Origin: Buddleja alternifolia
Taxonomy: Eukaryota > Streptophyta > Magnoliopsida > Lamiales > Scrophulariaceae
Direction of reading: 5' to 3'
Assembly: GCA_019426215.1 (NCBI GenBank)
Contig: CM033408.1
Coordinates: 11,349,077 to 11,413,076, forward strand
DNA: 64,000 nt
Shown here: one piece after another, positions 1 through 10,773 of the stretch
How the letters are laid out: the number at the start of each line of letters is the position of its first letter
Position numbering within the stretch: position 1 is the first letter of the stretch
Translations under genes and position numbers: made by a program
Notes under the pieces: generated by a model
Databases searched by the model: none
What the model was told of the DNA's origin: nothing
The model's input: only the letters and a program-made list of their open reading frames with translations

Positions 1-1201
1 ATGAGGAAAATACTAAGACTGCGCTGGAAAGCAAGAAAATGGCAGCATGCATGTGTTTTGTTGAAGTTTTCACATGGTTATGCTTGGTGGAATGCTTAAA
101 GGCCGAAAGTTCAGCATTTTTTTAGCTGGTTGGAATCTTAAAAGCCAAACTTTAAGCATCACCTTAGGTGCAATTCTCATTGGGGAACTTTAATGTGAAT
201 TCTTAATGAATACTTTAGTGGAATTTTGGCTATAAAAGGAGGGGGAACCCATAATCTTCATCATTCACTATCAATTTCAGATTTTTGGAGGAGAGGAGGA
301 GGAGGAACAGATCCTCAATGCTTCATTCATCACCATTCTTCATCATTCTAAGAGGAGAAAGCTAGGAATTGAAGCTCCAATCAAGGAGTTCCATCAATGT
401 TCAATTAGAGGGAGTTTTTATAGTCTTTTCATTTCATTCATGTCTATGAACATGTGTATTTATTCATTATTGTTTCTCATATTATCTATCATGAACTAAA
501 TTCACAAGACTAAGGCCATATAAGGTTAAATTGTAATATATGCTTATAATAGATGATTGTTGAGGTTATTCTTATATTGTTATGTGATGTGAATTTCTGT
601 TTTTGCCTATCTTGCATATACTTGATCATTATATGTTAGAATCTTATGCCTAGGTGAATATTTCGGGAGAAAATTGACTTAGGATGCAAGAAATTCACAT
701 CATGACCCGCAACTAATGAGGAATTGCCCTAGACATAGGTAAAGATTCCCGGGTGAAGTTGTTCGATTCTAATCGAGTGAACTCTAGTACGTTAATGCAT
801 GTTTAGTGGTTAGATTTCTGGATAGGAATATATGAGAAATCACGATCTAAGCATAGGAGTTTATACGCGAGACATCGGTTATTCTCTACCCTCGGAGCTC
901 TCACCATAACAATATAAGTGTAATCCTTCAACAAGAACCTTTATAAGTATATTTGATCAATTTGAACCTAGCATGTGCCTTAGTCTCCCTTTATAATTGG
1001 TTTTAAATCACTTGCTCATCTTTGTTCTTATTCAATACAAATTTTATTTGAATTTATTCTTACTTTGTTTATTCACTTCATTACAAATCTTAAACTAGAA
1101 TTCAAGTCCTTGTGGTTCGACAATCCGGACTTCTCGTCCACTTTTATTACTACACACGATTAGTGCACTTGCTACCAAGCACGTTAGCTTTTAGCGTGTC
1201 A
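1..1201 (+). repeat. 3' part of a Ty3/gypsy-type LTR, cut by window edge
   Basis: No coding sequence is visible. The segment ends in TAGCGTGTCA at 1201 and shares its last part (GCACTTGCTA, GCACGTTAGC, TTTTAGCGTGTCA) with the solo LTR that ends at 16443, so it is an LTR of the same Athila/Tat-like class in plus orientation. A TATA box (TATAAAAGG) lies near 231-239. It is inserted in the RNase H region of copia D, whose reading resumes at 1202, so GCGGT (1202-1206) is the expected target duplication. The left half lies outside the window. Whether it is a solo LTR or the 3' LTR of a full element cannot be told. Confidence 0.8.
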
Positions 1202-1614
1202 GCGGTGACTTGGAAAAGTTCCAAGTAAAGCACAACCGTGGATTCCACCACAAAGGCTGAATACGTAGTTGCCTCTGAGGCAGCTAAAGAAGTTGTTTGG
1301 CTAAGGAAGTTTCTTGGAGAATTTCAAGTGGTTCCGATCGTGGAGCTCTCGCTGCCACTTTATTGTGACAACACTTGAGCAATAGCACAGGCAAAGGACC
1401 AAGGTCTCACAACAAGTCCAAACACATAGAGAAAAGATATCGCATCATAAGAGAGATCGTTGCCAGAGGGGAAATATCTGTTCAGAAAATAGCCTCAGCA
1501 GACAATGTCACTAACCCGTTAACCAAGCTATTGACACATGCGGTGCTAGAAATACATCTTGAGAAGATGGGTATCAAATACCATAGCAAATGGCATTGTG
1601 TTCAGGTAGGAGAT
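1202..1614 (+). pseudogene. Copia D: RNase H end of pol, broken
   Basis: This is the C-terminal RNase H part of a Ty1/copia polyprotein. It shows AEYV near 1258-1269, LYCDN near 1360, and then in another frame SHNKSKHIE and KIASADN. It closely matches the same part of copia C (35600-35990), including the C-terminal EKMGIKY tail. Defects are a TAA in the serine-lysine stretch (near 1226), a TGA near 1376 and a one-base deletion near 1398 compared with C, so it cannot encode an enzyme. The upstream part is cut off by the LTR at 1-1201. A purine-rich tract (CAGGTAGGAGAT) just before 1615 is the polypurine tract for plus-strand priming. Confidence 0.88.
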
Positions 1615-3240
1615 TGTTAGTGTTATGCCCTCAAATTCCATAAGAGGATAGAATTATAGGGCATTGAATTGTAACTGAACATTCTTATATTAATAAATGA
1701 CATTTCATGTTGTTTCTTATAGACATTTTTAAGGTTTAGTAAACAACGTATAGTCCTTGATAGTAAGACAAACCTTCTACTCCCTATGGGTTAGGGAGAA
1801 TGGCACTAGAAGTGTTTGATCCTTAGTATCTAAATTGGTTCGCAAGTCGAAGAAAGTATTGACTGGACATCATTACTAGATAGAAACTTGTATGACATAA
1901 GTTTTGACAGGAAAGTGCCAGTCGAACACTATGAGTATGTTAGTGGGAACTTATGTCATAGACACATCAGTTAGACTATTGAGTTCAAACACTGCTCACA
2001 TCAGTTATGTCACATGGGTTATCACTCAATGACAGTCAATGAAAAAACTGATAAGTTGTGATAGGTACGAGTGAACCTTAGACCTGAGTAATCACGTTGA
2101 AGAAGTGCTTGTGACATCAAGTCTGTCATTAGAGTAGTTAGATCCAATTCACCCATTGGTGGGGTCGACCTTGAAGTGTAGCTTGATGGGCAAGTAGCAA
2201 TCTTAACTGATTAGCAAAATGAAATTTATTCTCTCACAAGTGAATGAGCTAAATATCCTATACCGTCATGAATGGGAGAGGTCAAAGACTTTGGCCAAAA
2301 CATTAGAGATACTCATATTGGACATAAGAGTATACTCAGTGACATCGATTCATCATGAGCTAAGCATATGGTCAAGTCCTTTAAGTTTGACTAAACCATG
2401 ACTCTCACTTGACTGGGATATAAAAGTAATAGGTTTGTACTCGTACGGTATTCACATCGTGAAAGGTTTGTAATGATTCTATTCATTCGTTCTCAATTGG
2501 GATACGATGTGGGCCATGAGACTGGCTAGGTGTTACCCTTGGCTTCCTCTCAATTGCCTTTTGAGATGAACCTAAAGAGCCGCTCTTAAAGGAATTGAAA
2601 AGGAAAAATTATGGAATAAGACTTAAGAGATTTTTCGGTATTCGATATCGCAATTAATTAATTAATTTAAATCATTAGATGATCTTATTAATTAAGTTAA
2701 TGTGTTAATTAATTTCTTTATGAAATTAATTATAGAATTAACTCGGATTATTTAGTTATTTAAATAATTTATTTATTAGATAAATAATATTAATTAAATA
2801 ATTAATTAAATTAAAACTAATTACATGGACTAAAACTCGAGGGCTTAAAACGCCCAAGTGGGCGTCTACAAAGGATGCCTAAGGCCTCAGTTACTTAGGT
2901 TTAATTATTTCCTTGTGTAGTATAAATACTACATAGTGGAAATAATTAACCCTAGCCTCATAATTATCTTTCTCTCCAAGTCATAGAATCCCACATCTCT
3001 CTCTCTCTAGCCGTCCATAGGAGAAGTAAAAGAAGGATTTTTCGCTCTCAATTCCGGCGTGGTGATTTAGAGGCAGCGACTGTTTTGCTGCTTGGAAAAG
3101 TGATCAAAAGCTGGATTAGAAGTTTCAATAATACAAAGAAAGGTACACGTTCTTTAACATGATTTGAATACATGAAATTGGATATGAACCAAGGTGGGAT
3201 TTAAATTTTTCCACTGCGTTTTATATGTAAAAACCCAACA
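1615..3240 (+). repeat. Copia D 3' LTR
   Basis: The LTR starts TGTTAGTGTTATGCCC right after the PPT and ends AAAACCCAACA, giving TG...CA termini and about 1,626 bp. It is related to, but clearly diverged from, the 1,672-bp LTRs of copia C, with shared phrases such as GACAGTCAATGA, CCTTAGACCTGAG and GGTGGGGTCGACCT. A long AT-rich stretch lies at 2640-2820. The following bases GAAAC (3241-3245) start the interrupted S1 pol and are the expected target duplication. The 5' half of D is outside the window. No gene is seen in this stretch; short ORFs here are chance. Confidence 0.88.
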
Positions 3241-4530
3241 GAAACTTATGCCCAGTAGCCCGTCTTGAAGCGATTCGAATGTTCCTAGCGTTTGCCGTAT
3301 TCAACAAATTCACAGTGTATCAAATGGATGTGAAGAGTGCATTCCTGAATGGTAAACTCCAAGAAGAATTATATGTGGAGCAACCCCCGGGATTCATCAA
3401 CAACCATGGCAAAAGTATGGTCTACAAATTCGATAAAGCACTTTATAGCCTTAAACAAGCACCAAGAGCATGGTGTGACACTCTCTCTATCTTCCTTACA
3501 GGTAAAGGCTTTTCAAAAGGCAGCGTTGACACAATGTTATTCAAAATTACCCATAATGAAGATATTCTCTTAGTCCAAATTTATGTTATTGATATTATCT
3601 CCGGATCTACTAATAAGCGATTATGTGAGAAATTTTCAAAAATGATGCAAGATCAATTTGAAATGAGCATGATGGGTGAATTAACTTTCTTCTTAGGATT
3701 ACAAGTTAAACAACTCCCTAATGGCACATTTATAAACCAAGCTATATATACAAGAGATATGATTAAGAAATTTGGTATGGAAAATGCATCATCTTCAAAA
3801 ATTCCGGTGAGCTAAACGCTTAAGTTATATAAAGATGAAAGTGGGAAGAAAATTGATATCACTGACTATAAAGGTATCATTGGATCACTTCTTTATCTTA
3901 CCGCTAGTAGACTCGATATCATGTTTTCGGTATGCATGTGTGCACGCTTTCAAGCTGATCCTAGAGAATCACACTTAAATGTTGCCAAGAGAATCCTTAA
4001 ATACCTAAAAGGCACACAAAATATGGGCTTGTGGTATCCAAGAGACTCTCCTTTTGAGCTAGTTGGTTATTCAGACGCAGATTTTGCAGGATGCAAAATA
4101 GATAGAAAAAAGTACTAGTGGTACATGTCAATTTCTAGGTGATAGATTGGTTTCGTGGCATAGTGAGAAATAACAATTCATAGCGACTTCTACCGTTGAA
4201 GCCAAGTATATAGCCACTGGAAGCTATTGTGTACAAATCCTTTGGATGAGGCAACAACTTAGAGATTATGGAATCCTCCTAGGTCCTACCCCAATCCATT
4301 ATGATAACCAAATTGCTTTAGCTACGACCCAAAACCCAGTCCTTCATTCTAGAACTAAACATATTGACATTCGGTACAATTTCTTGCGTGACCATGTTCA
4401 AAAGAAAGATATCTCCATGCATTTCATTGGAACTGATAAACAATTGGCAGATATCTTTATCAAAGTGCTCAACGAACAACTTTTTCTCACTTTGAGAAGT
4501 GAATTAGGTATGAGTGATTTAAATGCTTAA
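3241..4530 (+). pseudogene. S1 reverse transcriptase-RNase H
   Basis: The sequence encodes a copia RT with [21 protein letters not shown] and LKQAPRAW. The catalytic YVDD box has become YVID (near 3584-3595), so an essential aspartate is lost. RNase H motifs SDADFAG (4072-4092), HYDNQ and DIFIK follow, ending DLNA-stop at 4530. Breaks include a one-base deletion near 3252, TAA for the glutamine codon in the S-Q-T-L-K region (near 3812), an extra base near 4112 and a TAA for Gln near 4171. It is dead. It is closely similar to the S2 and S3 copies. Its upstream pol was separated by insertion of copia D. Confidence 0.93.
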
Positions 4531-5370
4531 TCATGAAGCATCATATTTTTATAGGCATATAATTTAGGGGGAATCCACTTTATTATAATACCTAAAGTGA
4601 TTCAAAATTGAAATGAGTTATCAATTTTAGGGGGAACTTTAAAATTGTACTTATTCCAATTAATATGCGACAATGATCAAAAATGATTTTCAAATTTTAT
4701 GCACTAATCATTAGTGTTTACCTTTATGCATGTCAAATTGATCGCTAATAAAATAAAAGTATCATTTCTCAAAAGCGATTCAATTCTCTTTATTAAAAGA
4801 AGACGTTAGCATTAATAATATTTCCACTTTAACGCTAAGTAACTTTCTCTGAAAATCATGCATTGTTTTCATCGCTAAAAGATAGCATGTGGATAAGCCC
4901 AAAAGATAAGATTTGACAACTGCCCACGCGCTCCTATCAAATCAAACTGACGGTTAATGATACCTATCTCAAAATAGGCGGTTCAGTAACTGTGCATGCC
5001 TGGGTACGTGTCAGTGTACAAACAAGCGTGTACAATTCACGTTGAAATTTTTTAAAATTTTCAAAAGTTTTTGAAAAGTAACTGCGGATTTCAAAATTTA
5101 TCTTTTACAGTGGTTATCCTAATTTATCGCACCTTTTCACATCTGTCTTTATAATTAAACGGCTCAGATTCAATGTTTTTCATTTCTTGATTAACTGCAT
5201 GTACACGTGGCCTTTATCGAGCAATTGAGGAGTTACTTTTTTCCATCTCTATTAAAACCTTTCAAATTTTACAGAAAAACTTTATCACTCTCAAATTCTC
5301 TTTGTTGTAAAAATTCTCTTAGGTAAAAAGGTTTTCTTCTACTCTCTCAAAAATCTTTATCTTTTCATCA
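4531..5370 (+). other. S1 spacer between pol and env-like gene
   Basis: This non-coding spacer of 840 bp is conserved in position and sequence in S2 (39593-40455) and S3 (52775-53575). It holds two internal polypurine tracts (TTTAGGGGGAA near 4563-4573 and 4626-4636) and a conserved TTAACGCTAAGTAA word near 4831. A TATA-like TATTAAAA (5250-5257) lies about 120 bp before the env-like ATG, followed by a pyrimidine-rich leader. That layout would suit an internal promoter or a subgenomic leader for the env-like gene, but this is inference. Confidence 0.7.
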
Positions 5371-6177
5371 ATGGCGCCACCAAAGCTTTCCAAATCTTCA
5401 AAATATGATGCTGGAAACACGTCTAAACCCAAAGCAGAAAAAGCTATGGGGTATAATGCTGGTTTCCTGGTCAGCTGGGAATAGCTCTTTGATAATCAAC
5501 ATTTTCGGATAAGAGAAATTCTTCCTCTCATTGAAGAATCTGGTTTAAGAATCCTTCTCACCTCTCATTCTCTAATTCATGAAGATGAGGTTAAATTTTT
5601 CTTTGAGCATGTTGTCATTTCTGACGATGGCAACTCAATTTTCTGTTCTGTCCCTTCTACTGAAACCCCTTTTGATCTCACTTCACAACTCATTGCTGAT
5701 TTGCTGAAACTACCTACTTCTAGATGTGAAGTCGAAGAAGTCACCATGGGTCCTGCTACAAAAGTCTGGGATCAAGTCCAGCGAGATGACATTAATGCCG
5801 CGTATAAATCAAATTTCAAGAAGAATGACATGAAAGGAGAATATGTCATTTTGGCCGACGTATGCCCGAAGATGATAGAGTACTGTAAGGTCTTGTTAGA
5901 CAAGATTTCGAATATTCAGTGCAAGATGATGATCGCCATTTTGACCAAGCTGAAGGTCAATTGGGCTTTGTACGTTTTTAATCGCTTCAAGGCAGCGATG
6001 CAGAAGTCAGTAAATCCCAAGCCATATGGGATTTTGCTTAGTTTTATTCTTAGTGCTAGTGGTTATGTCACGTCTAAAGGATCAAAAGTGCCAGCGCTTA
6101 CATTTTACGACAAGAAAATGATTGGTGAACTGCTCAGCCCCAAGCGAGTTGGTGGTGCAGCGGTCCTCAAGGAGGAG
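5371..6177 (+). pseudogene. S1 env-like protein, part 1 (N-terminus)
   Basis: This is the start of the Sirevirus env-like gene. The ATG at 5371 follows a CT-rich leader and matches the ATG of S3 at 52774 (both begin M-A-P). The first ~270 codons carry motifs shared with S2 and S3: NFKKNDMKGEY, KPYG followed by a hydrophobic stretch, and KKMIGELL. There is one in-frame TAG at 5482 where S2 has tyrosine. The frame runs to 6177, where element A is inserted (target AGGAG, 6173-6177), and resumes at 12218. It has no recognisable signal peptide. The biochemical role is unknown; 'env-like' refers only to position in the element. Confidence 0.8.
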
Positions 6178-7642
6178 TGACACGCGAAATCCTAGCAAGT
6201 ATACTAGGTCGTGCAATGTAATAAAGTGGACTATTTAGCCCGGGGTATATCGTCTCCACAGGGACAATTGGATTCAATGCTCGTAATTGCTATGTTATCT
6301 AATTCTAAGCTAAATCAATTTATAAGATGATAGGTGTTTATACTATGAAAAAAAAATCAAAGATAAATAAAATGATTATCAAGGTAATAAATCAAATGGG
6401 AAGAGGTGATTGGGTTATGATCCTACTATGTTCTATTCTATGTTCATGAACTCTCAATTATCCGGATTCTTAGAACGTTCTTGTTATGGCGAAACCCCCT
6501 AATGTATTTATTATTCAATCTCTTGAAATAACAAGCCTATACTAGTTAACAACTTCCTATATCTCTATAGTGAAGATTGAATTAACTAACATGCATTTAG
6601 GTTCAAAGGAATTTCTTGTTTACGAAGATCCTACATGCAATCGGGTCATCTTATCACAAAAAGCCACACAACGCAATCGATTCTATCTCTAGTCAATTGT
6701 TACGTTATGATGTTTGATTTTTCGATCTCCCTTTATCTATCTCCTCTCGGTCTCAAGACAAAGCATTTTATCAAACACATGGTGATCAAGCATATGCAAG
6801 CATTAAGCACAAAATCAAACATGTAACAAGAATGTAATAAATCTGGAAATTAATGATTCATTAAACACAAAACATCACAAAGTATTCACATAACCCAATC
6901 ACAAAAATACTTAGCTCATACTTACAACAACAAGTGATTCAACAATTCTATAAGACATGGTTGATACACAAATCAAAGAGAAAGAGTTGAATTACTCCCT
7001 ATTACAAAGTTTGAATCCAAGCTTTGATGATGAAAATGATGATGATGATGACTCTTCAAGCTTTCTTAGGACTTTCCATGGCTTCCCCTTGGTGTTTTAG
7101 AGCATTTCTAGCCTTTTGGTCAGTAAAGAATGTGTTAAAAAGACCAAAAACGGCGGATATAAAAAATAGGGCTCGGGAAAGTGGACCGCGGTCTTGGACC
7201 GCGGTCTAATTTGGCACTGCATTTTCGGACCGCGGTCCTGGACCGCGGTCTTCTAATGTGAAATTCGCAGCTTTCGTATTTTGATCATAACTCTCTCTAA
7301 AAATGTCGGATTGAGTTGATTCAAGTTGCTACGCGAAGCTAAGAAATAGATCTACAATATTGAAGAAGAAACATTAGTATGATTCGGCCTGTAAGAGGAC
7401 GAAAACCTCATTTATATATGAGCATTGTGTAAAATTTTTCGTCAACTATCTTCTTTTGTTTCTTTCTTCAATTTCAAGCTCAATTTGGATCTCTTTTCTC
7501 GTCTTTCATGAGTAAATCAACTTTTATCCTACAAAACAAAATATATACCAATCAAAGCATTATGAGGGATAAAAAATGATCAAAGTAACGATCAAATCAT
7601 ATTACAATGGGGCATAAAATACTGTAAAATATGGACTTATCA
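6178..7642 (-). repeat. Element A 3' LTR
   Basis: This 1,465-bp LTR reads TGATAAGTCC...GCGTGTCA on the minus strand. It carries four copies of the palindrome GACCGCGGTC (7184-7193, 7197-7206, 7228-7237, 7241-7250), while the 5' LTR has two; loss or gain of two 13-bp units exactly explains the 26-bp length difference. A weak TATA-like stretch (around 7156-7170, minus) lies just downstream of the palindromes. Its sequence is homologous to the LTRs of element B, but B lacks an internal block of roughly 600 bp. Confidence 0.93.
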
Positions 7643-9354
7643 ACTACCCCCCAACTAGGCTATGATCGTCTCGATCAATAAATGACGAACAAGTACTCAT
7701 AAGTTCAGATTTTACAACTTGCTTTGGGATCTTGAAAGGTTTTATGTCTCAATAATCAAGCACGTACACGAATTAAACCCTCGAAAATGATTATGACAAG
7801 TTACACTTTACCTAGAACACTCAACAATTTGAAAGCCTCCAAAACATCTTCGATTCCATCTCAAAATCATGAACTCCATATCCATTTTTATGCCAAGAGC
7901 ACACTTTAAACAAGATTATGCAAACTCATTAGATAATAAAAACATTAAAACACTTCAAAACTTGTTAACCTATCGGTGTGCATGAAATGTGAAAGTCAAG
8001 ATCAAAAGGTCTTTTTGGCTTGTAACGTAAGGCTAGGTAATGGCTTGGACGGGAATATATGGATAAAGTGACTAAACTCAAGAAAGCATACAACTCAATA
8101 TCATCGAGCTAAACACTCACTTATCAACCGAATAAATCTCCACATCTCGCCACTTATAGCTTTTTGATTTCTTTTCCCCTTGAACTCATAACCTCAAAAC
8201 TTGTTTCTTTTGATGCTAGGGGTGGAAAAATGATTCCCAAACCAAATAAATCACATTGAAGCTCAGTTCGTAGCCAAGTCGAGAGAGAGCTCACATAATA
8301 TATTTTTCGGTAACTTCCAATGTCTCGACTCTTTAGCCAACTTACAACATTTCTTTTTCCTCTCTTGATTTCACATAAACTCAAGACCTCAAAATTTTTC
8401 AAAATCATCAAGAACAAACACACCTTTTAACCCATTAATCCATGAGATTCGACACCCAAAACAAAGCGTAAACCCAAATTAAAGCCAAATGATATGAAGT
8501 TATATGCTCTCTTACTTGGGAAATAGACTTTGTTTTTTTTTCTTTTAGGCTAAAGGGTGGTTGGTGTGGCTTGCGAAAGAAAATCGAATGGTGGTTTTTA
8601 GTGTGCTAAACACACTCCATTCTTATCAATACGGCTCAAAATAAGGTCTAGAGATTATGTAATATCGTGAAGGCCAATTGTAAGGTTAAAGAAAATGAAA
8701 GATGGCCTAAATCATTTCATGACTTCGCACACTCAACACACATTTCAAAGTTGACAAAATTGAACGCTCAATGCTTTAAATCCTCAACAATTCACATAAG
8801 CATGGCTAAAAAGGCTTTCACATATAAAATACGACAAATGATTTCATCTTAGATGAAGTAGAGACACTCAAACGAATCATGCTCCAAGCAAAAGTATAAC
8901 AAATCATGAATATGAAATCATTGACTATCACAGTTTTCTAATCCCAAATCAAGCATGAAACTTAACAAATGAGTACAAGTTACACCATATCACCACATCA
9001 CAATAAAATTAGGACGTCTACCCCACCCCCCAACTAATCTAGCACATTGTCCCCAATGAGCGAACATACAAATGTAAAGTAAAGGAAGGAAAGACGTCCC
9101 TGATGTTTGAAGCTAAGTGATGTCCAAAAAGCGAAAGAGCAACAAGGCGAAGAGTCTGACAATAAAGCCTAGCCATCTGTGGAGTTAGAAAAACAAGAAG
9201 AGACAAAAGCATCATCAAAACAACTTAGAACGCTTAGAACAAAAGAAACCAAAAAAAAATAAAAAATAACGGAAATGAAAGAAAGCATGTAAAATGTGGG
9301 TTGCCTCCCACGAAGCGCTTGTTTAAAGTCGGTAGCTCGACTCCCTTGCACTGC
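7643..9354 (-). other. Element A interior without genes; two PPTs
   Basis: About 1.7 kb between the Gag-like ORF and the 3' LTR holds no convincing gene. The terminal polypurine tract (GTTGGGGGGTAG on minus, 7644-7655) touches the LTR. A second purine tract (minus, near 9021-9032) follows the conserved phrase CATTGGGGACAATGTG, a combination I recall as common near the end of the coding part of Athila/Tat elements. The block is nearly identical to 32003-33543 of element B. Short ORFs on either strand, including a 61-codon one antisense at 8667-8852, follow only from that similarity. Confidence 0.75.
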
Positions 9355-10461
9355 TCATGGTGGATCATAAGGAGCAATGCCAACTTTGTATAGATGAGCC
9401 TTTTTGTGCTTTTTCCAATTGCGTAAAGGCTTCTCATTTCCCATCACATTCACAAATCCTGAAAAACTAAGATATGAGCTCAGATTCACTTTTATAAAAA
9501 TGTAATAAAATTGTAAATAACTAAAAGTGAATTTTAAAGATGGGGAGTTTTCCATTGATGGTTTTAATAAGTATGTGGCCAGGCCTAACTCCCTGAGCCT
9601 TGATTCTGACAACTTTAGTGGTGATATATCCCAGTGACTTGTATATCTTCGGATCTCCTTATTCTCAACTGTAGTATCACTTGGGTTCTTAGTGTATGCC
9701 TCGAACGGGCCACTAAAGTTGTAAACTTTGTCTTCAACCTCCACCACTCTAGCTCTCTGGTTATTGATGCACATTCTTAAGAAATCAAGAGATATGATGG
9801 TAGGTGGCGTTGGATTCTTGAATATTTCTAATGCTTTTTCTTGGTCATTTGATGGAGTGGATTTTGGGATCCCTATGCTGAATTGAAGGTGCTCCAGTGA
9901 TGTTGTATCTACTTCACCACACATAGATTCTGAAGGTAGTGCTGGTGTAGCAATGGGTTGTACACAATGTCGTGTCGAATCAACAACTTGTTCAACTTCT
10001 GTATCAGATACCTCATCATTCTCCTCTGTGCCACTCTGAGAAGTGTCTGATGATCTCTCTGCCAATAAGTTGGAAAGTTGGTTGAGTTGTGTTTGCAATT
10101 CCATTATAGATGCTTTGAGATTTTGAGACCGCTCATCGTTCGACTTCATCCATTGGATCATCAACTCCTCAAAACTTGGGTCCCTATCACATTGTTGCTG
10201 ATAATCCCCATGGTTCTGAAAGTTAGCCGATTCAAATTCTCCCTGCATTAGAAAGGGGGACCTATCTTGTTGCGGGTATGCTTGTGAATCTCTCATAGCA
10301 TAATAACTCAATGGAAAGTCTTCGTGACTTCTCCATCCGTGTTGACAATAATCGCTATGATGAACGTCTCCACACCACGAACAAAAATCTTGCACTTGAC
10401 TCCCGTATTCGGCACCTTCATCCCATCCTTGTTTTGACTAATAATGTTCATAATTGCTCAT
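9355..10461 (-). pseudogene. Element A Gag-like protein, one nonsense codon
   Basis: The reading frame starts at the ATG at 10459-10461 (minus), meets a TAG eight codons in where element B has TGG (Trp), and otherwise runs about 360 codons to 9355. Near the N-terminus a zinc-knuckle-like C-X2-C-X3-H-X4-C (CSWCGDVHHSDYC) occurs, as in Gag of Athila/Tat elements. A short predicted coiled segment (LKASIMELQTQLNQLSNLL) and acidic, Ser/Thr-rich linkers follow. Compared with B it stops earlier (TGA for TTA after YDPP), so it lacks the RATDFKQALRGRQPT tail. About a dozen residues differ from B, many of them radical, so purifying selection is not evident. The function is presumably RNA binding or packaging; this is inferred. 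Confidence 0.75.
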
Positions 10462-10489
10462 CTATTCAAGAATAATAATAAAATAAAAT

Positions 10490-10700
10490 AAAACATAACA
10501 AAACAGCAACTTAAAAAAAAACAAAAAGAGCAACTTAGAAGACAAAAACATCAACTAAAAACAAAAAAACAGCAACTAAAACACAAAAACAGCAACTTAA
10601 AACACAAAAATAGCAACTTTTAACATAAAAACAGCAACTCAACACGTAAAAACAGTAAACCAAAACGCAAAAACAGCAAACCAAAATGCAAAAACAGCAA
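10490..10700 (-). repeat. Element A leader: tandem ~20-bp T-rich repeat
   Basis: On the minus strand the leader between PBS and Gag-like ORF consists of imperfect repeats of a unit like TTGCTGTTTTTGTGTTTTAAG, about nine copies. The same array, with other copy numbers, occurs in element B (30519-30690). A Cys/Val/Phe-rich ORF read through this array on the minus strand is an artefact of the repeat. Confidence 0.85.
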
Positions 10701-10749
10701 CTTAGTCTTAGAATAGATAAGTGAATTACAATATTAAATAACGCAATTG

Positions 10750-10767
10750 TCCCCGGCAACGGCGCCA
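10750..10767 (-). other. Element A primer-binding site (tRNA-Asp)
   Basis: Read on the minus strand, TGGCGCCGTTGCCGGGGA begins six bases inside the 5' LTR end (10774). It is complementary to the 3' terminal 18 nt of plant tRNA-Asp as I remember that tRNA (..CCCCGGCAACGGCGCCA). It fixes the orientation of the element and its Athila/Tat-type affiliation. Confidence 0.92.
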
Positions 10768-10773
10768 AAAACT

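Noticed and set aside
5371..6177. A retroviral-type envelope glycoprotein.
   Set aside because: No signal peptide, cleavage site or membrane anchor could be seen; the label 'env-like' is positional.
8667..8852. A 61-codon ORF identical in elements A and B (32335-32520).
   Set aside because: It is antisense to the element in a non-coding block that is near-identical overall; there are no domain features. Identity reflects recent common origin.
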